Assembly: GCA_002438805.1 (NCBI GenBank)
Contig: DJQV01000009.1
Span: 1 to 20,054 of the forward strand
Source: Bacteroidales bacterium UBA6377
Lineage (GTDB): Bacteria > Bacteroidota > Bacteroidia > Bacteroidales > UBA932
DNA length: 20,054 bases
Direction: 5' to 3'
The position numbers and the translations under genes are program-made. Positions 1 to 7,379 of the stretch are shown piece after piece (the stretch's first letter is position 1; every line of letters starts with the position of its first letter). The notes below the pieces were generated by a model. That model had not been told where the DNA came from and made no database searches. It was given only the letters and a program-made list of their open reading frames with translations.

Positions 1-57
1 ATCTAGAACCTGATCTAGAACCGCAGATGCCGCTAGCCTGGCCGCCCACGGCGCACT

Positions 58-136
58 CCGCCAACAACGACAGCCGCCAACAACGACAGCCGACACCCGA
101 CACCCGACAGCCGACAGCCGACAGCGACAGCCGACA
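58..136. repeat. Short tandem repeats beyond the tRNA-Glu terminator
   Basis: Two 16-bp copies of CCAACAACGACAGCCG (61-76 and 77-92) run into a degenerate array of 7-bp units, CGACACC and CGACAGC, up to about position 136. A 10-bp direct repeat, ATCTAGAACC, lies just before at 1-10 and 13-22. No convincing coding sequence is seen here. The array begins exactly where the terminator of the tRNA gene ends, so it is probably non-coding and slippage-prone. Confidence 0.75.
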
Positions 137-163
137 AAAAAGGCTGACGGTCAATCGTCAGCC
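136..163 (-). terminator. Rho-independent terminator of the tRNA-Glu gene
   Basis: On the minus strand a perfect 7-bp stem, GGCTGAC with GTCAGCC, encloses an 8-base loop and is followed directly by six T residues. It starts 7 bases past the tRNA 3' end and is therefore the expected terminator of that transcript. Confidence 0.88.
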
Positions 164-169
164 TCTCAG

Positions 170-244
170 TGGTAGTGGGTAGGAGAATCGAACTCCTATT
201 GCGAGATTGAGAATCTCGAGTACTAACCGTTATACGAACCCACC
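170..244 (-). tRNA. tRNA-Glu, anticodon CTC
   Basis: The 75-base minus-strand sequence folds as a cloverleaf. The acceptor is GGTGGGT with ACCCACT, with a G-T wobble at the first pair. There is a short D arm. The anticodon stem is CGAGA with TCTCG around the loop TTCTCAA, which gives anticodon CTC and reads GAG. The T stem is AGGAG with CTCCT around TTCGATT. The discriminator is A and the CCA end is encoded. The T arm and 3' end resemble Bacteroidota tRNA-Glu. A TTC-anticodon isoacceptor is usual for glutamate in this phylum, so this is probably a second, GAG-specific species. The gene has its own promoter and terminator. Confidence 0.92.
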
Positions 245-263
245 GTTTCTCGTTTCGGGAATG

Positions 264-294
264 CAAAGGTAAGCATAAATTTTGATTCTGCAAG
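264..294 (-). promoter_or_regulatory. Promoter of tRNA-Glu
   Basis: On the minus strand, TACCTTTG (264-271) matches the Bacteroidota -7 consensus TAnnTTTG, and CTTG (291-294) lies 19 bases upstream as the -33 element. Transcription should begin about 10-15 bases before the tRNA. Confidence 0.75.
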
Positions 295-316
295 ACCCCG
301 AGACGAAAATCTCAAA

Positions 317-1378
317 TTATTTCATCCTATACGGAACATCATCATACAAGACGAAGCGCTTCGCCTTGCGGACCCACTTCTGCTCCTCCGCCTTGACATG
401 CTCCTGTACCACATCGAAAGTCAAGCGACCGTGCAGGTACTCCGCGATGACAGGGTCAGCCACCTTGACAAAAAGCGAATCATACATTTCGAACTCCGAA
501 TAGCGATCCGCAAAATGCCGCATCAGCTGAAGCGTATGCAGAAGCGAATGATACTTTGCCCCGGGAAGAAGCATTATCTGATAGCCACGGCATTCCTGCC
601 CGGCATAACGCCCGGCGGAAGGCATGAACGTGCACGGACGCATCAGTACCCCCTCCGGCACAGGCAGGAAACGCACATCCTCGCATCGGATGAACGGAGC
701 CCCGAAATACTCATACGGGCGGGCCGTACCGATGGCTGGAGTGATGGATGTATTGTTCCACAGACCTCCTCCCGAATACATCTCGCAGGTAAACATACCC
801 GGTATGTCGGAAGCCGGAGCAATCACCCATGGCAGGATCTCACGCGACGAAGAACTCAAGGCGGAAATCACATGCAGAGGAAAACGCGCCCCTATCTCAT
901 TGCAGTAGAGATTGCAGAGTTCCCCGAGCGTAAGCCCATGGCGATGAGCCACTTTAGGAGTCCATATATCCGAATCCACCGCCGGCACCGTACCCTCCAC
1001 CACACGGCCGACCGGGTTGATATGATCCACCACATACACTGCGGGGCCCTCCTCACGGCGCGCGCACATGGTGAGCAGCCGCATCACATCACGGGTATAA
1101 TTGAAATACCTCGCCCCGACATCCTGTATCTCCACCACCACGGCATCCACCCCATCCAGATCTTCGGCACTGAAATCTATATGCTTGGTCTCCGGGGAGA
1201 GCTCGCTCCCGGACGGCTGCAGAAGCCGTACAAGGTTGCCCCGTTCCCGGAAAATTTCATACAAGTAACGTCCGGAAGAAGGATCCCAGCAGTTCTGGGT
1301 GCAGAAGCAGGCCACACGTCCCTCCTGCAGACTGCGGTCAAGCTGCTCCCCTATCGGGGTTGTCCTGAAAGAGAACAT
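317..1378 (-). CDS. DUF1343 / NamZ-like protein (possible exo-N-acetylmuramidase relative)
   Basis: The 353-residue protein matches the DUF1343 family, whose characterised member NamZ removes terminal N-acetylmuramic acid from peptidoglycan fragments. Family motifs visible are E-I-Q-D-V-G-A-R near residue 83, D-H-I-N-P-V-G near 118, H-R-H-G-L-T-L-G-E-L near 145 and a G-T-x-R-P-x-E-x-x-G-A-P block in the middle. It lacks an N-terminal signal peptide, whereas many relatives are exported. The segment between the first strand and the Q-D-V-G block is short, and I do not see the P-E-H-G loop usual in the family, so catalysis may be altered. Its ATG overlaps the stop of the upstream glmM-type gene as TGATG, indicating translational coupling; both probably serve amino-sugar or cell-wall metabolism. 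The family call is firm, the activity is not. Confidence 0.8.
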   Translation of the reverse strand: MFSFRTTPIGEQLDRSLQEGRVACFCTQNCWDPSSGRYLYEIFRERGNLVRLLQPSGSELSPETKHIDFSAEDLDGVDAVVVEIQDVGARYFNYTRDVMRLLTMCARREEGPAVYVVDHINPVGRVVEGTVPAVDSDIWTPKVAHRHGLTLGELCNLYCNEIGARFPLHVISALSSSSREILPWVIAPASDIPGMFTCEMYSGGGLWNNTSITPAIGTARPYEYFGAPFIRCEDVRFLPVPEGVLMRPCTFMPSAGRYAGQECRGYQIMLLPGAKYHSLLHTLQLMRHFADRYSEFEMYDSLFVKVADPVIAEYLHGRLTFDVVQEHVKAEEQKWVRKAKRFVLYDDVPYRMK

Positions 1379-2796
1379 CAGCCTATCAGCTTCTTGGCAA
1401 GCCCGATCACTTCCTCTCCCAGTTTCTGCGCCTCAGCCTCGGTAGGGGCCTCAGAATAGATGCGGATGATCGGCTCGGTGTTGGAGCGGCGCAGATGCAC
1501 CCACTTCCTCTCGGCCTCGAAATCCACTTTCACCCCGTCGATCGTGTTGACCTTCTCGGAAGCGAAGTGCTCCTTGACGGCGGCGAGGATCTTGTCTATA
1601 AGCGACTTGTCGCTGAGTTCTATCTTGTTCTTCGCGATGAAGTACTGCGGCAGAGTGGCCTTGTAGGCGCTCACACTCATCCCAAGATGCGCAAGGTTGC
1701 TCAGGAACAGGGCCACTCCCACCATGGCATCGCGCCCGTAATGGCTGGCCGGGTAGATCACTCCCCCGTTGCCCTCGCCTCCGATGAGCGCACCCACTTC
1801 GTGCATCTTGGTGGTCACGTTTACCTCGCCCACCGCTGCTGCGAAATACTCCCCTCCATGAGCCTCCGTCACATCGCGCAGCGCACGGGACGAGCTCAGG
1901 TTGGACACGGTTCTGCGCGGGGTGATGCCCTTTTTCTCGGCAAGGCCCAGCAGGTAGTCGGCCACCGAGACGAGGGTGTATTCCTCGACGAAAGGCTCCC
2001 CGTTCTCACAGATGAAGGCAAGCCTGTCCACGTCCGGATCCACGCTGATGCCAAGGTCCGCTTTTTCACGCACCACGGTGGAGCTCAGTTCCGTGAGGTT
2101 CTTGGGAAGCGGCTCCGGATTGTGGGCGAAATCCCCTGTCGGCTCGCCGTTGAGCACGATGCACTCCACCCCGAGCCGGGCGAGCAGACGAGGCATGATG
2201 ATGCCTCCGACAGAGTTGATCGAGTCAAGGACGACCTTGAACCCGGCCTTGCTTATCGCCTCAGCATCAACGGCTTCCAGCGCCAGAACGGAGTCTATGT
2301 GTTCATCGGTGAAATCGTGCTCAGTGATATGGCCAAGCTCATCCACGGGGGCGAAGTCGAACTCCCCGCTGTCCGCGACATCGAGGATTTCCCCTCCCTG
2401 GGCGGCCGTGAGGAACTCTCCGTGCTCGTTGAGGAGCTTAAGGGCATTCCACTGCCGCGGATTGTGGCTGGCCGTGATGATGATGCCGCCGTCGGCGGAA
2501 GCGAACCTCACCGCCAGTTCGGTAGTAGGAGTGGAGGCGAACCCGCACTTGACCACATCCACCCCGCAGGCCACCAGCGTACCGCACACGAGCTGCTCCA
2601 CCATCTCGCCGCTCAGGCGGGCGTCACGTCCGACGACCACCTTGTAGCGCCCGCCAGCGTTGGGGTTCGGTTTGCGTCTGCGCAGGCAGGCACAATAGGC
2701 ATAAGTGAACTTTACTATGTCAACGGGGGTCAAGCCCTCGCCGCAAGGACCGCCGACAGTCCCGCGTATTCCGGAAATAGATTTAATCAGTGTCAT
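1378..2796 (-). CDS. glmM: Phosphoglucosamine mutase / phosphohexomutase (GlmM type)
   Basis: This 472-residue alpha-D-phosphohexomutase is expected to interconvert glucosamine 6-phosphate and glucosamine 1-phosphate on the way to UDP-GlcNAc. Visible motifs, in order: the phosphoserine loop T-A-S-H-N-P with Ser110, the metal loop D-P-D-V-D-R (Asp253, Asp255, Asp257), the sugar-binding loop G-E-G-N-G-G, and the C-terminal phosphate loop R-R-S-N-T-E-P. The start at 2796 gives the family N-terminus (M-T-L-I-K-S-I-S-G-I-R-G). An upstream in-frame start at 2877 would add 27 unrelated residues and run through the promoter. The sugar loop is the G-E-G-N-G-G form rather than G-E-x-S-G-H, so a phosphomannomutase role cannot be excluded. 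It is followed by the coupled DUF1343 gene. Confidence 0.88.
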   Translation of the reverse strand: MTLIKSISGIRGTVGGPCGEGLTPVDIVKFTYAYCACLRRRKPNPNAGGRYKVVVGRDARLSGEMVEQLVCGTLVACGVDVVKCGFASTPTTELAVRFASADGGIIITASHNPRQWNALKLLNEHGEFLTAAQGGEILDVADSGEFDFAPVDELGHITEHDFTDEHIDSVLALEAVDAEAISKAGFKVVLDSINSVGGIIMPRLLARLGVECIVLNGEPTGDFAHNPEPLPKNLTELSSTVVREKADLGISVDPDVDRLAFICENGEPFVEEYTLVSVADYLLGLAEKKGITPRRTVSNLSSSRALRDVTEAHGGEYFAAAVGEVNVTTKMHEVGALIGGEGNGGVIYPASHYGRDAMVGVALFLSNLAHLGMSVSAYKATLPQYFIAKNKIELSDKSLIDKILAAVKEHFASEKVNTIDGVKVDFEAERKWVHLRRSNTEPIIRIYSEAPTEAEAQKLGEEVIGLAKKLIG

Positions 2797-2800
2797 AACA

Positions 2801-2833
2801 TTTGCAAAATTACGAAAATTATCCGTATCTTTG
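2801..2833 (+). promoter_or_regulatory. Promoter of rpmE2
   Basis: A -33 TTTG (2801-2804) and a -7 TATCTTTG (2826-2833) are separated by 21 bases, a good match to the Bacteroidota consensus. The predicted transcript starts near 2840 with a leader of about 20 bases. It overlaps the divergent glmM promoter. Confidence 0.8.
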
Positions 2834-2845
2834 CGCCCGTTCAAA
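2805..2845 (-). promoter_or_regulatory. Promoter of the glmM-DUF1343 operon
   Basis: Two candidate -7 boxes are read on the minus strand. TAATTTTC (2814-2821) has a TTTG (2842-2845) 20 bases upstream and would give a short leader. TAATTTTG (2805-2812) matches the consensus better but lies only 8 bases from the ATG and lacks a well-spaced -33. Either way the promoter overlaps that of rpmE2. Confidence 0.6.
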
Positions 2846-2859
2846 AACACTAGTGCATT

Positions 2860-3111
2860 ATGAAGAAAGGAATACATCCCGAAAACTACCGACTTGTAGC
2901 TTTCAAGGATATGTCAAACGATGAGGTATTCATCACCCGCTCCTGCGCCACCAGCAAGGAGAACATCACCATCGACGGAGTTGAGTACCCTCTTGTGAAG
3001 CTTGAGATTTCAAACACATCTCACCCGTTCTACACCGGCAAGATGAAGATCGTCGACAGCGCCGGCCGAGTTGATATGTTCTATCAGAGATACAAGGCCC
3101 GCAAGAAATAA
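2860..3111 (+). CDS. rpmE2: 50S ribosomal protein L31 type B
   Basis: The 83-residue protein starts M-K-K-G-I-H-P-E-N-Y-R and carries the I-S-N-T-S-H-P-F-Y-T-G and G-R-V-D segments typical of bacterial L31, with a basic R-K-K tail. It lacks the zinc-binding C-x-x-C found in type A L31, so it is the zinc-independent C-minus form that is the usual L31 of Bacteroidota. It is monocistronic, with its own promoter, and is followed by about 200 bases without a gene. The length and the start codon agree with the family. Confidence 0.97.
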   Translation: MKKGIHPENYRLVAFKDMSNDEVFITRSCATSKENITIDGVEYPLVKLEISNTSHPFYTGKMKIVDSAGRVDMFYQRYKARKK

Positions 3112-3198
3112 TTTCTCTTGCAGGCACAGCGGACAAAGCGCGGACTCCTGACATGGGGCCCGTGTTTTTTATTACCCTCTCACGGCTTGCAGAGCCCG

Positions 3199-3230
3199 AA
3201 CCAGCCACTAACCAGCCACTAACCAGCCAC
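3199..3230. repeat. Three tandem copies of an 11-bp unit
   Basis: AACCAGCCACT occurs at 3199-3209 and 3210-3220, followed by a third copy lacking its last base (3221-3230). The repeat lies in the rpmE2-SNF2 gap, about 30 bases upstream of the helicase promoter. It contains no gene; its role, if any, is unknown. Confidence 0.8.
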
Positions 3231-3257
3231 GAAACGGCTCGAACTGCCCGCCGCCGC

Positions 3258-3288
3258 TTGCATTTACAGGCAGAACTGATTAACTTTG
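3258..3288 (+). promoter_or_regulatory. Promoter of the SNF2 helicase gene
   Basis: A TTG (3258-3260) stands 20 bases before a consensus -7 box TAACTTTG (3281-3288). The predicted start of transcription, near 3294, excludes the upstream in-frame TTG at 3286 and supports translation from the ATG at 3310. Confidence 0.75.
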
Positions 3289-3309
3289 AGTGTTTTTTGC
3301 ACACGACTG

Positions 3310-6300
3310 ATGAAATACGACATTCAAGACTGCCTCGAAGGCAAATACAGCGAGATCGTCTGTCTCCTCACATACTTGGCCGACCCTGTCACCACAAAAG
3401 AACTCAAAGACTTATCCAAGAAGTTCGGTTGGAACAACAGGAAACTGGACGAGATCGCCACCTTCTTCTCATACGCGATGCTCATCAAGACGAAGTGGCT
3501 GAACTACATGGACAGAAGTTACCAGATAGACCCGGAGTTCTTTTTCATGGCCGCCACCTTTTTCCTCAAGAACAAAGCGGATCAGCTCAAACAATACGCC
3601 AAGCTCTTCCCGCACCGCAGCGGCAACGCAGAATTCCTCTGGGCCGTGGCAGAAGCCCTGTTCAAAGGGGAAAAGGACATCGCCTCCAAGGTTGCCGGTT
3701 CATTCCCGAAAGACAGCGGGGTGGACTACATCAGTCTGGCCAATGACAACGGGGCCCTCAACGGCTACGCCCTGAAACTCGGCAATGACGAATTCTCGCA
3801 GTACATTCTCGAGCGCACCAGAGCACACACCCTATACAACAACAGCAGCCCGGCCGTATTGGAGAATCTCTTGAACCTTGTTTCAGAGTATACCGGGAAA
3901 GGGCTCTGGAAAAATCATTTCAACTTCAATTATCCTTTCGCCCGTCTGCAGGCGACATATTTCCTGTGCACCGGCAAAGTGGCCAACATGCCCGTCCAGG
4001 CATCACAGCTCTATTCCACCCCGGCCATCGAAGCCATCCTGTCGCTATACAAGGGGAACTACTCAGACGCGTCCAAACTCTTCGCCGAATCCCTGAAGAG
4101 ACGCAATCTGATGTTCGCCGACAAGAATTTCTACTACGACCCGCTGCTGTCTTTCTTCCTGATACTCAGCTACAAACTCTCCGACACGGACAAGGACCGC
4201 ACCAAAGTCACCCAGTTCCTCGGCAAAAAGGCAGTCAGGGAATCCGCCCAGCTCCACCCCGCCGTCCTCGCGGCCGACTACCTCAACAAGCCGGAAAGCC
4301 CACATCTGAAAGACTTCCTCGAAAGCGCATCACGGCAATACCAGTGGCTTCCGCTCAACGTCGAACTCATCGCAGCGCTCCAGGGCCACTTCGGATTCGA
4401 GGTCGCGCAGACAGCCCCCAACTACGCCATAGTCAAGCACGAGCTCAGCCCGTACATAAAAATCTCCGACACGGAGAAACAGCAGCTTGAAAAGACCTTC
4501 GGCGGCACCCCGCTGATCAGCCGCTTCAAGCGGCTTGAACTCTGGGAAAGCGTCATCTCGGACATCGACCGCCTCGTCTCAGCCCCAGCCGCCGAAGAAG
4601 GAGCGGCCCAGGACGAGGGCAAGTCCACGAGAGTGGCCTATTTCTACGATGAATACAACCGCACACTCCAGATCAAGAGCCAGACACGGCTCAAGAGCGG
4701 GAAATGGAGCGCCGGCAAGCGGATCTCCTACAGCGACTACAGCGCCAGCCCCGACTACATGGATGACACGGACCGAAAGATCGCGCAGATGGCGCTCCGG
4801 GGCTACGACGGCCCCTGCGTCAGACTCAACAGGGCCCTGCCTCTGCTCATCGGCAGCGACCGCGTGTTCGGGGGAATCTATGCACCTTACAAAGAACTGG
4901 AGATAGTCGAAGAAAAGCCTTTCCTCGCCATCCAGAAAAAGGGCCAGTCCTACCAGATAGTCTCAAACTTCCCGAAGACAGCCCTTCTCGCCAACGAGAC
5001 TACCGCCTGCGACACCTCCTCCAAGGACCGCATCAAAGTCATCAGCATCAACCAGATGCAGGCCAAGATCCTATCCTCGATGCTCTCCCTCCCGAGTTTC
5101 CCGCTCCAGTCTGAAGGCCGCCTCAAGGAACTGCTCTCCAAACTCGCGCCCCACATCGAGATCCACTCCGAACTGCTCGAAGGCGGCTCATCCTTGGAGA
5201 ACATAAAGGGCTCGACCCTCATACACATCAAGATACAGCCGTCCGGCGACGGATACCTGACCCGGCTCTGCGTCCGCCCTCTGGAGGGCGGCAAACTCGA
5301 ACTCTACCCAGGGGAAGGCGACCGCACGGTCTACGATGAAGCCGACGGCACACGCTATCAGGTGACCAGGACCCTGTCCAAGGAGAAGAAGGCCCTCAAG
5401 GAACTGGGCGACTACTGCTTCGACGAGCTGGACGAGTTCGACATCGAAGACAACGGCAAAGCCAGCCCGGAGCAGCTGCTCGGCATGGTGGAATGGGCCA
5501 GCCCGCAGGAGGACAAGTACGTCCTCGAATGGCCGTCCGACAAGAAGATCAAGGTCTACCGTGCCAAGGACAGCAGCATCAGCATCCATAGCGTAGCCGG
5601 AGAACAGTGGTTCAAGGCCGAAGGGCAGATAGACTACTCCGACTCTGACTCGGTGTCCCTGGAGAAGATCCTCTCGCTCATCAACTCCGGCAACCTCACG
5701 GGCAACTACATCCGCCTCGACGACGAAAACTACATCTCCCTCACCGACACCCTCCGAAAGCAGGTACGCCGCCTCGAAGCCATAAGCTCCTCAGGCAAGG
5801 ACGGGGTGCAGATCTCCCGGTTCAACATCGGGGCCCTCGCGGAACTTGTACACTCCCGCCAGATGCACATCGAAGCCGACAAGGGCGTCGCCGATCTGGA
5901 GAAACGCATCACCGAAGCCTCCCGGCTCGAACCGGAAGTGCCCGCAAACCTCAACGCCACGCTGCGCGACTACCAGGTGGAAGGCTTCCGCTGGATGGTC
6001 CGCCTCTCGCACTGGGGTGCCGGGGCCTGCCTTGCCGATGACATGGGACTCGGAAAGACAGTTCAGGCCATAGCCTTCATCCTCTACAAGGCCTCTGAAG
6101 GCGCATCCCTTGTTGTGGCCCCGGCCTCGGTGGTCATGAACTGGCAGAAAGAATTCGCCCGCTTCGCCCCGACGCTGCGCATAACCGTGCTCAACAACGA
6201 GGGCGACCGCGACTCCACCATCGACTCCGCCGGCCCCGGCGACGTGATCATCTCCACCTACGGCCTGCTTGCCCACGGGCAGGAACACATCCTCGCCAAA

Positions 6301-7308
6301 GACTGGAACGTGGTCTGCCTCGATGAAGCCCACACCATCAAGAACCGCCAGACCAAGACCTCCGGTTCAGCCATGCAGCTCAAGGCCTCATCACGGCTCA
6401 TCCTCACCGGCACCCCTGTGCAGAACTACCTCGGGGAACTCTGGAACCTCCTCCAGTTCCTCAACCCGGGCCTGATGGGCTCGTTTGAGAGGTTCTCATC
6501 CAAATTCATCGACGCCTCCGACCCGGATCTCGAAAGCCTCAAACGCATCGTACAGCCGTTCATCCTCCGCCGCACAAAGGCCGAAGTGCTGGACGAGCTC
6601 CCGGACAAGACAGACATCGTACGCACGGTGCAGCTCTCCGACGCCGAGATGCTCGCCTACGAGACCATACGCGAAAAGGTGGAGCAGGACCTCGAAGACG
6701 AGAGCAAGGTCACGGTCAACGTCCTCGCCGAGATCACACGCCTCCGTCAGGCAGCCTGCTCGATGGCCCTTGTCAACAAAGACTGGAAAGGCGGGACCAG
6801 CAAGCTCGCCGAACTCTCCGACCTTGTGCGCGAGATAATCTCAGGAGGCAACAGAGTGCTCATATTCAGCCAGTTCACCAGTTTCCTCGACATGGTCAAC
6901 GCCCAGCTCGACAAGGACGGGGTGAGCTATTTCTACCTCAACGGCTCCACCCCTATCCGCACCCGCAGCAAGATGGTCGCCGACTTCCAGAAGGGAGAGA
7001 AGGAGGCGTTCGTGGTCAGCCTCAAGGCGGGCGGGCTCGGGCTCAACCTCACCGGCGCCAACTACGTGATCCACCTCGACCCGTGGTGGAACCCGGCCAT
7101 CGAGAGCCAGGCCACTGACAGGGCCTACAGGATCGGACAGAAGCAGAACGTGACCGTCTACCACCTCATCAGCGCCCACACCATAGAGGAGAAGATCCTC
7201 CGCCTGCACGATGCCAAGCGCCGCCTCGCGGACAACTTCCTCGAAGGCACCTCACAGGCCCATAGCCTCTCCCTCGATGAGCTCCGCGCCCTCTGCGATG
7301 GACGGTAA
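3310..7308 (+). CDS. SNF2-family DEAH helicase / DNA translocase
   Basis: This 1332-residue protein is a bacterial Swi2/Snf2 ATPase expected to translocate on double-stranded DNA and remodel protein-DNA complexes. The first 880 or so residues are poorly conserved and partly helical, of the kind found in long bacterial SNF2 proteins. The ATPase core follows: motif I D-D-M-G-L-G-K-T at 910-917, motif II D-E-A-H at 1005-1008, motif III L-T-G-T-P-V-Q-N, D-P-W-W-N-P-A near motif V, and motif VI Q-A-T-D-R-A-Y-R-I-G-Q at 1267-1277. All key residues are present, so it should be active. It stands alone between its own promoter and a strong terminator, with no methylase or nuclease partner, so I read it as housekeeping rather than a DISARM-type component. 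Confidence 0.93.
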   Translation: MKYDIQDCLEGKYSEIVCLLTYLADPVTTKELKDLSKKFGWNNRKLDEIATFFSYAMLIKTKWLNYMDRSYQIDPEFFFMAATFFLKNKADQLKQYAKLFPHRSGNAEFLWAVAEALFKGEKDIASKVAGSFPKDSGVDYISLANDNGALNGYALKLGNDEFSQYILERTRAHTLYNNSSPAVLENLLNLVSEYTGKGLWKNHFNFNYPFARLQATYFLCTGKVANMPVQASQLYSTPAIEAILSLYKGNYSDASKLFAESLKRRNLMFADKNFYYDPLLSFFLILSYKLSDTDKDRTKVTQFLGKKAVRESAQLHPAVLAADYLNKPESPHLKDFLESASRQYQWLPLNVELIAALQGHFGFEVAQTAPNYAIVKHELSPYIKISDTEKQQLEKTFGGTPLISRFKRLELWESVISDIDRLVSAPAAEEGAAQDEGKSTRVAYFYDEYNRTLQIKSQTRLKSGKWSAGKRISYSDYSASPDYMDDTDRKIAQMALRGYDGPCVRLNRALPLLIGSDRVFGGIYAPYKELEIVEEKPFLAIQKKGQSYQIVSNFPKTALLANETTACDTSSKDRIKVISINQMQAKILSSMLSLPSFPLQSEGRLKELLSKLAPHIEIHSELLEGGSSLENIKGSTLIHIKIQPSGDGYLTRLCVRPLEGGKLELYPGEGDRTVYDEADGTRYQVTRTLSKEKKALKELGDYCFDELDEFDIEDNGKASPEQLLGMVEWASPQEDKYVLEWPSDKKIKVYRAKDSSISIHSVAGEQWFKAEGQIDYSDSDSVSLEKILSLINSGNLTGNYIRLDDENYISLTDTLRKQVRRLEAISSSGKDGVQISRFNIGALAELVHSRQMHIEADKGVADLEKRITEASRLEPEVPANLNATLRDYQVEGFRWMVRLSHWGAGACLADDMGLGKTVQAIAFILYKASEGASLVVAPASVVMNWQKEFARFAPTLRITVLNNEGDRDSTIDSAGPGDVIISTYGLLAHGQEHILAKDWNVVCLDEAHTIKNRQTKTSGSAMQLKASSRLILTGTPVQNYLGELWNLLQFLNPGLMGSFERFSSKFIDASDPDLESLKRIVQPFILRRTKAEVLDELPDKTDIVRTVQLSDAEMLAYETIREKVEQDLEDESKVTVNVLAEITRLRQAACSMALVNKDWKGGTSKLAELSDLVREIISGGNRVLIFSQFTSFLDMVNAQLDKDGVSYFYLNGSTPIRTRSKMVADFQKGEKEAFVVSLKAGGLGLNLTGANYVIHLDPWWNPAIESQATDRAYRIGQKQNVTVYHLISAHTIEEKILRLHDAKRRLADNFLEGTSQAHSLSLDELRALCDGR

Positions 7309-7341
7309 ACACTGTTTTATTTCACTAATACACATACGGCC

Positions 7342-7379
7342 AAAAAGAACGGGACCTCTTCGGGCCCCGTTCTTTTTTT
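7342..7379. terminator. Bidirectional terminator between convergent genes
   Basis: A long stem pairs AAAAAGAACGGG with the complementary CCCGTTCTTTTT, with an inner CC/GG extension past one mismatch. The right side has seven T residues and the left side five A residues, so it can stop transcripts from both directions. It overlaps the TAA stop of the minus-strand aminotransferase gene. Confidence 0.9.

Noticed and set aside
398..2853. Long plus-strand open frames opposite the DUF1343 and glmM genes
   Set aside because: They are antisense to genes with clear family motifs; their length reflects GC-rich codon bias on the other strand.
3112..3180. Terminator of rpmE2 before the T-run at about 3166-3171
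   Set aside because: Only about five weak pairs can form before the T-run, with a long loop; not convincing.
3310..7308. SNF2 helicase as part of a defence system such as DISARM
   Set aside because: No methylase, nuclease or other partner is adjacent; it has its own promoter and terminator and core-like GC content.
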